Assembly: GCA_946886805.1 (NCBI GenBank) | Contig: CAMPJM010000110.1 | Span: 1-10,165 of the forward strand | From: an uncultured Flammeovirgaceae bacterium | Lineage (GTDB): Bacteria > Bacteroidota > Bacteroidia > Cytophagales > Cyclobacteriaceae | DNA: 10,165 bases | Direction of reading: 5' to 3' | Shown: one piece after another, positions 7,047-10,165 of the stretch | Numbering within the stretch: position 1 is the first letter of the stretch | How the letters are laid out: each line of letters opens with the position of its first letter | Notes under the pieces: model-generated | The model's database searches: none | Seen by the model: only the letters and a program-made list of their open reading frames with translations | Told to the model about the DNA's origin: nothing | Translations under genes and position numbers: made by a program

Positions 7047-7311
7047 GATTTTTTTATAATATGTCAGGCAATATTTCTGAGGAATTACATAAAGCAAGGT
7101 TTTCTTAATCAAGTAGAAACTTTGGGGAGTGTATGTCAACTGCCTTTAGGAGCCATTTTGTCTTGTTACAGTATTACTGCGGCATAAACAACTGAGCACA
7201 CATTCTCTCCGTATTTTATAATTCTACTTCTGCCGCCGAGTAATTATTTCTAAAGATGGATTTAAATCGTTATTTTTAATGTTTAATGTTTAAAAATCTA
7301 AGTTTTTCAAA
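7047..7311. other. intergenic region after the nqr terminator
   Basis: No gene is recognised. I looked for NqrF signatures (the CxxxxxCxxC ferredoxin cluster, FAD- and NADH-binding motifs) and see none. A 15-codon ATG frame at 7061-7108 is too short to support. The part from about 7122 to 7240 has roughly 43% G+C, well above its flanks, and an open stretch of 24 codons on the minus strand (7240 down to 7166), but no family match. The promoter of the following gene probably lies in the last 60 bases, but no exact TAnnTTTG is present. Confidence 0.6.
7275..7293. repeat. short tandem repeat of TTTAATG
   Basis: Two full copies of TTTAATG plus a partial third (TTTAA) lie 18 bases before the start of the DUF502 gene, in its presumed promoter or leader. 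It could be prone to slippage; any regulatory effect is unknown. Confidence 0.7.
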
Positions 7312-7938
7312 ATGAATTCATTTACCTGGAAAAGAGCCTTAAATTATTTTTTTAGAGGTCTTTTATTTTTAGTCCCAGTAGCGCTCACCTTATATATTCT
7401 TGTAGTAAGCATCCAATGGTTAGATGGGCTCATTCCTGTAAATGTTCCTGGTTTAGGTTTGGTGATTATTTTGTTGGGGATTACTTTGTTTGGGTACCTC
7501 GGTTCAACGTTATTGGTCAAACCATTCTTTGACTTGCTAGAAGAGCTGCTTATAAAAGTACCCTTTGTCAATTTAATATATACCTCCATCAAAGATTTAA
7601 TGGGAGCTTTTGTGGGCGATAAAAAAAAGTTTAATCAGGCAGTGATAATTACCATGGACAACGACCCGGGTGTGCAAAAACTGGGGTTTATCACGCAGGA
7701 CGACCTTAGCAATATCGGGCTTCCTGACAAGGTAGCTGTGTATTGCCCCCACTCATACAATTTTTCCGGCAATTTGTTTATCGTTTCCAGAACTAATGTT
7801 AAAGAGGTAAATCATATTTCAAGTGCTGATTTTATGAAATTTGTCGTGTCTGGCGGTGTGTCTGGCTTGCCTAGTAAAGAAGAAATAGAATTGATTATTG
7901 AATCAAAACTTGATGCCAAACATAACACCCGGGCCTAA
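7312..7938 (+). CDS. DUF502 family membrane protein
   Basis: A 208-residue inner-membrane protein of the DUF502 family, found widely in bacteria and plants and without a firmly assigned bacterial function. Two membrane helices are evident (about 13-35 and 46-68), followed by a soluble domain. Family features are the N-terminal RGLLFLVPVALTLYIL block, KVPFVNLIYTSIKDL (82-96) after the second helix, the Pro-His-Ser-Tyr-Asn-Phe-Ser-Gly stretch (146-153) that corresponds to the family's Pro-rich NPxSG-type segment, and FVVSGGVSG (177-185) near the C-terminus. The ATG is preceded by an A-rich leader, and an earlier in-frame start is not needed. It is a single gene, with gaps of 323 bases before and 132 bases after. 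The family call is firm in character; no specific role is claimed. Confidence 0.85.
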   Translation: MNSFTWKRALNYFFRGLLFLVPVALTLYILVVSIQWLDGLIPVNVPGLGLVIILLGITLFGYLGSTLLVKPFFDLLEELLIKVPFVNLIYTSIKDLMGAFVGDKKKFNQAVIITMDNDPGVQKLGFITQDDLSNIGLPDKVAVYCPHSYNFSGNLFIVSRTNVKEVNHISSADFMKFVVSGGVSGLPSKEEIELIIESKLDAKHNTRA

Positions 7939-8030
7939 GTTTAGTTGTTGACACAAGACCACCTAAATTTTTCTAATAAAGAAGCAAAAGACCGAAGTAC
8001 AATGAAGGTTCAGGATTGTTGTTTTTTTAT

Positions 8031-8044
8031 CGTCCAACGTCCAA
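8031..8044. repeat. tandem CGTCCAA pair
   Basis: Two exact adjacent copies of CGTCCAA lie 26 bases before the phosphatase start, after a T-run (8022-8028). With GATTG (8014-8018) and CAATC (8047-8051) on either side, the segment could fold into a loose hairpin. No function is assigned. Confidence 0.65.
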
Positions 8045-8070
8045 CTCAATCTTCTAACTTTTGAACAATT

Positions 8071-8757
8071 ATGCCTCGAAAATTTGTAATAACTGATATT
8101 CATGGTTGTGCTGCAACTTTTCGGAAGATGGTTGTAGAAGAACTCCGGTTAAAAAAAGAAGATGAGCTATATCTTTTAGGTGATTATATAGATCGTGGCA
8201 TAGATAGTAAAGGCGTTTTCGATTTTATTTTTGATTTAATTGAACGCGGATATAATATTCATTGCTTGAGGGGAAATCACGAAGAATTCCTAATAGAGGC
8301 AAGAGATAATCTACGGGTATTTCAGGGATGGACGACGAAGAATGGCGGTGATAAAACTTTGAAAAGCTTTGGTGCCGACACGGTGAAGAATATTCCTGAA
8401 AAATATTTTAATTTCATCCAGAACCTTCCCTATTATTTTGAAGTGGACAATTTTCTAATGGTCCACGCTGGCTTCAATTTTATGTCGCATGATCCTTTTG
8501 AAGACAAGGAAGCAATGGTCATGATTAGAAATTTTACCATTGATTATGACTTTTTAGCCGGACGAAAGATAATTCATGGGCACACTCCTACACGACTTGC
8601 GCAGATTGTTGCAAATGTAAAAAATCCCGACGCTGTGGAGATTAATTTAGATGCAGGTTGTGTTTATAATGATGTGCCAGATTTGAATCACCTTGTTGCT
8701 CTGGAGCTCAACGAATGGAAGCTGTATGTTGTCGATTGTGTGGATGCGGGATGGTAA
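8071..8757 (+). CDS. PPP-family metallophosphatase (PrpA/ApaH-like)
   Basis: Dinuclear-metal phosphoesterase of the PPP superfamily, related to bacterial serine/threonine phosphatases such as PrpA and phage lambda phosphatase and to the Ap4A hydrolase ApaH. The 228-residue product has the full motif set in order: DIHG (9-12), GDYIDRG (37-43), RGNHE (67-71), VHAG (131-134), IHGHTPT (168-174) and NLDAGCVY (192-199). These supply the two-metal site (D9, H11, D38, N69, H132, H169) and the catalytic H70. There is no signal peptide, so it is cytoplasmic. The length and the GNHE-type core favour a protein phosphatase of the PrpA kind over ApaH (about 280 residues), but the substrate cannot be decided from sequence. 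It stands alone with noncoding DNA on both sides, and no dedicated kinase is next to it. Confidence 0.88.
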   Translation: MPRKFVITDIHGCAATFRKMVVEELRLKKEDELYLLGDYIDRGIDSKGVFDFIFDLIERGYNIHCLRGNHEEFLIEARDNLRVFQGWTTKNGGDKTLKSFGADTVKNIPEKYFNFIQNLPYYFEVDNFLMVHAGFNFMSHDPFEDKEAMVMIRNFTIDYDFLAGRKIIHGHTPTRLAQIVANVKNPDAVEINLDAGCVYNDVPDLNHLVALELNEWKLYVVDCVDAGW

Positions 8758-8783
8758 TCCATACAATTTCACTTTAAAAGAAA

Positions 8784-8832
8784 AATGGTTTAGATGTTTA
8801 GTCTTTGAAAAGACCTGCTACGCTGAACCATT
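8784..8832. repeat. nested inverted repeat
   Basis: AATGGTTTAG (8784-8793) pairs with CTGAACCATT (8823-8832), ten pairs with one G-T wobble. Inside it, GTCTT (8801-8805) pairs with AAGAC (8810-8814) around a 4-base loop. It begins 27 bases after the phosphatase stop. No T-run follows on the + strand, so it is not a standard terminator for that gene; on the minus strand it would be followed by a T-rich run. Confidence 0.6.
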
Positions 8833-8852
8833 CAAAAGATGTTTATTGGAGG

Positions 8853-8878
8853 ATTTTGTTAATTATATTTAACAAAGT
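8853..8878 (+). terminator. weak AT-rich hairpin, possible terminator of the phosphatase gene
   Basis: TTTGTTAA (8855-8862) pairs perfectly with TTAACAAA (8869-8876) around a 6-base loop, extended by one wobble and one A-T pair. It is followed by a moderately T-rich stretch. The stem is nearly all A-T, so termination strength is doubtful. Confidence 0.3.
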
Positions 8879-8894
8879 TTCTTATTTCTGTTAA

Positions 8895-9083
8895 ATGGGA
8901 TTAACATTATCGAAAATTTTCATTCGTTCTCAAGCAAAGGTTCTTCGGGTATTTGTCGTTTTTCAACGATACTTGCTTAAGCAAATGTATTTGAACAATC
9001 GTCTCATTGGAATAAGAGGTGCCAGAGGATAAGGAAAAACAACACTGCTTTTACAATACATCGGTAATATAAATCCACTTTAG
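8895..9083 (+). pseudogene. remnant of an AAA+ ATPase gene, stop codon in Walker A
   Basis: One frame on the + strand, open from ATG 8895 (right after an in-frame TAA), encodes RYLLKQ, then NNRLIGIRGARG, then a TAA stop at 9030-9032, then GKTTLLLQYIGNI and a TAG at 9081-9083. The blocks on both sides of the stop match the start of bacterial AAA+ ATPases (AAA_14/DUF4143-type), whose N-terminus reads RYLY...NRLIGIxGARGxGKTTLLLQYI. The stop replaces the variable residue of the Walker A loop, so the protein cannot be made whole. An intact member would be roughly 370-400 residues; no clear Walker B or C-terminal part follows, and downstream frames are short, so most of the gene has been lost or scrambled. 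The N-terminal part before residue 25 of the frame is not family-like and may be frame-shifted. What is seen is the two Walker A halves in one frame; the family call is from memory of its consensus. Confidence 0.7.
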
Positions 9084-9160
9084 ATAAGTGGCATGCTCTA
9101 ATGAAAGAAGAACTATAGTCCGTAGCTTAGATTATAGCATAAATTGAAATTAAACTCGTA

Positions 9161-9289
9161 ATGAGACAAAACCAAACATACAGCATAGCACTTGATAGAA
9201 GTTGGTTGAACTTATCGCAAGTTTTGATCAAAATTATTTTTGCGAACAATATGTCATTCTCTTTTTTGATCGGCAAGCAGCAGATTTAA
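9161..9289 (+). other. 42-codon open frame of uncertain status
   Basis: An ATG frame of 42 codons lies 16 bases before the helicase gene, between the ATPase remnant and that gene. The product has YSIALDRSWLNLSQVL (residues 7-22) and a hydrophobic, Phe-rich end. The first block loosely resembles the LYVSLD...F strand region that follows Walker A in the same ATPase family, so it may be another piece of the remnant. Equally it may be a chance frame. A 12-base perfect palindrome, TTTTGATCAAAA, sits inside it at 9222-9233. No function is assigned. Confidence 0.25.
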
Positions 9290-9305
9290 TATAATACAAT
9301 TTTTG

Positions 9306-10165
9306 ATGCAGGAAAAAAAATTTAAAATTTATAGGTCATCGGCGGGATCAGGAAAAACCTATACACTTACTAAGGAATATTTAAAATTAGCCTTAAAATC
9401 GCCAACTTATTATAAATCTATCCTCGCAGTAACTTTTACAAATAAAGCCACCCAAGAGATGAAGAGCCGCATCTTGCAACAATTACATGGCTTATCTCAG
9501 GATAAAACCACTGAAATGTTGCCGGAGTTAATGGAGACTGTAAAGCTTGATCCTCCTCAGATCAAGGAAAGGGCACAAGAAGTGATGACCAAAATCCTTC
9601 ACGGATATTCCCAGTTTTCTGTAAGTACAATCGACAGCTTCTTTCAAAAAGTGATAAGAGCATTTACAAGAGAGATAGGCTTACAATCTGGGTTTTCTCT
9701 GGAGTTGGATCAGAATAAAGTCCTTGAGGAAGTGATAGACCTGGTTTTAGAGGATATTGGTACGGATAAGCAATTAACCACTTGGCTTGTACGCTTTGCA
9801 GAAGATAAGGTAGAACAAGGAAAGAACTGGGATTTCAGGAACGATATAAAACAGCTCGCAAGGGAAATATTTCAGGAGCATTATAAAGCATTCGAAAAGG
9901 ATATCGCTGCTGCTGCAGACCAGGAAGATTTTGTACCGCAGCTTTTGAATAAGTTACAGGCAATTATTACAACTTATCAAAGTGCCATGCAGGAATGTGG
10001 GGCTGAGGCTTTAAAAATTGTACAACAACATGGGCTGGACGTTGCAGATTTTGCCTATGGAAAGTCGGGTGTGATGGGTTACCTGAATAAGATATCGCTC
10101 AAGGATGATTTTATTCCGGGGCCCAGAGCGGCAAAATCTTTGGGAGTGCCTGAAAACTGGCATAC
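9306..10165 (+). CDS. UvrD/AddA-type helicase (RecB-like), N-terminal part, cut by window end
   Basis: N-terminal 286 residues of a superfamily 1 DNA helicase of the UvrD/RecB/AddA group, which in Bacteroidota usually acts with an AddB-like nuclease in double-strand break processing. The open frame runs to the window end without a stop. Walker A (motif I) is SSAGSGKTYTL (11-21), where K17 and T18 bind ATP. Motif Ia is AVTFTNKATQEMK (41-53). STIDSFFQKVIRAF (107-120) is the helicase block that follows the first insert in AddA-like proteins, where UvrD has xTxHSF. The Asp-Ser (IDSF) form and the segment after it, with the charged insert (about 130-260), suit the Bacteroidota AddA-like group of about 1,000-1,100 residues rather than UvrD itself. 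The ATG at 9306 is chosen because it gives the usual few residues before Walker A. Nuclease and later helicase motifs lie outside the window. Confidence 0.88.
   Translation, partial: MQEKKFKIYRSSAGSGKTYTLTKEYLKLALKSPTYYKSILAVTFTNKATQEMKSRILQQLHGLSQDKTTEMLPELMETVKLDPPQIKERAQEVMTKILHGYSQFSVSTIDSFFQKVIRAFTREIGLQSGFSLELDQNKVLEEVIDLVLEDIGTDKQLTTWLVRFAEDKVEQGKNWDFRNDIKQLAREIFQEHYKAFEKDIAAAADQEDFVPQLLNKLQAIITTYQSAMQECGAEALKIVQQHGLDVADFAYGKSGVMGYLNKISLKDDFIPGPRAAKSLGVPENWH

Noticed and set aside
7061..7108. 15-codon ATG frame after the nqr terminator
   Set aside because: Too short, no signal peptide or known leader-peptide pattern, and nothing downstream that it would attenuate.
6989..7311. Possible nqrF remnant
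   Set aside because: No ferredoxin cysteine pattern or flavin/NADH motif in any frame; the terminator directly after nqrE argues for a settled operon end.
8973..8984. Palindrome TTGCTTAAGCAA as a regulatory site
   Set aside because: It falls within the codons of the ATPase remnant and is explained as coding-sequence coincidence.
9030..9032. Programmed readthrough or recoding of the TAA in the Walker A motif
   Set aside because: A second in-frame stop follows 17 codons later and no further domain is readable, so decay is the simpler explanation.
9222..9233. Perfect 12-base palindrome TTTTGATCAAAA as a terminator or operator
   Set aside because: No loop for an RNA hairpin, a common type of AT-rich palindrome, and no nearby promoter.
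1..10165. CRISPR array, tRNA, rRNA, insertion sequence or riboswitch
   Set aside because: No spaced direct repeats, cloverleaf, transposase frame with terminal inverted repeats, or known riboswitch core was seen on either strand.

Overview
The window reads as chromosomal DNA of a member of the Bacteroidota, most likely of the Cytophagales type. The reasons are the AT-rich composition, A-rich leaders in place of Shine-Dalgarno sites before most genes, -7 elements of the TAnnTTTG kind, a tiny lipoprotein, and protein sequences typical of that phylum (NqrA-E, the cmk-ispH pair, a DUF502 protein, an AddA-like helicase). The phylum call is well supported; the order is an inference. All genes seen lie on the + strand.

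Layout. Bases 1-317 hold no recognisable gene. A 45-codon lipoprotein gene with an apparent TTG start follows (318-455). Next come cytidylate kinase (cmk, 530-1246) and the isoprenoid enzyme IspH (1243-2139), translationally coupled by an ATGA overlap. A promoter-like site then leads into the Na+-translocating NADH:quinone reductase operon nqrA-nqrB-nqrC-nqrD-nqrE (2287-6988). The operon closes with a strong intrinsic terminator directly after nqrE, so the NADH-oxidising subunit nqrF is not where it usually lies. The 323-base gap after it has no nqrF remnant. A two-helix DUF502 membrane protein (7312-7938) and a PPP-family metallophosphatase (8071-8757) follow as separate genes. A 548-base gap (8758-9305) carries inverted repeats, the remains of an AAA+ ATPase gene whose Walker A motif is interrupted by a stop codon, and an unexplained 42-codon frame. 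The window ends inside a UvrD/AddA-type helicase gene (9306 onward, at least 286 codons).

How the genes work together. The nqr genes encode five of the six subunits of a respiratory sodium pump: quinone-binding NqrA, flavinylated NqrB and NqrC, and the membrane pair NqrD/NqrE, each of which keeps its two cysteines for the shared 2Fe-2S centre. A working complex needs NqrF and the flavin transferase ApbE from elsewhere in the genome. The cmk-ispH pair supplies CDP/dCDP and isoprenoid precursors (which also feed menaquinone, the likely electron acceptor of the pump). The other genes are housekeeping or of unknown role.

No clearly new system was found. The points most worth a second look are the nqr operon without nqrF, the broken AAA+ ATPase gene, the unlisted small lipoprotein, and an internal Shine-Dalgarno with GTG start at the nqrB/nqrC overlap.
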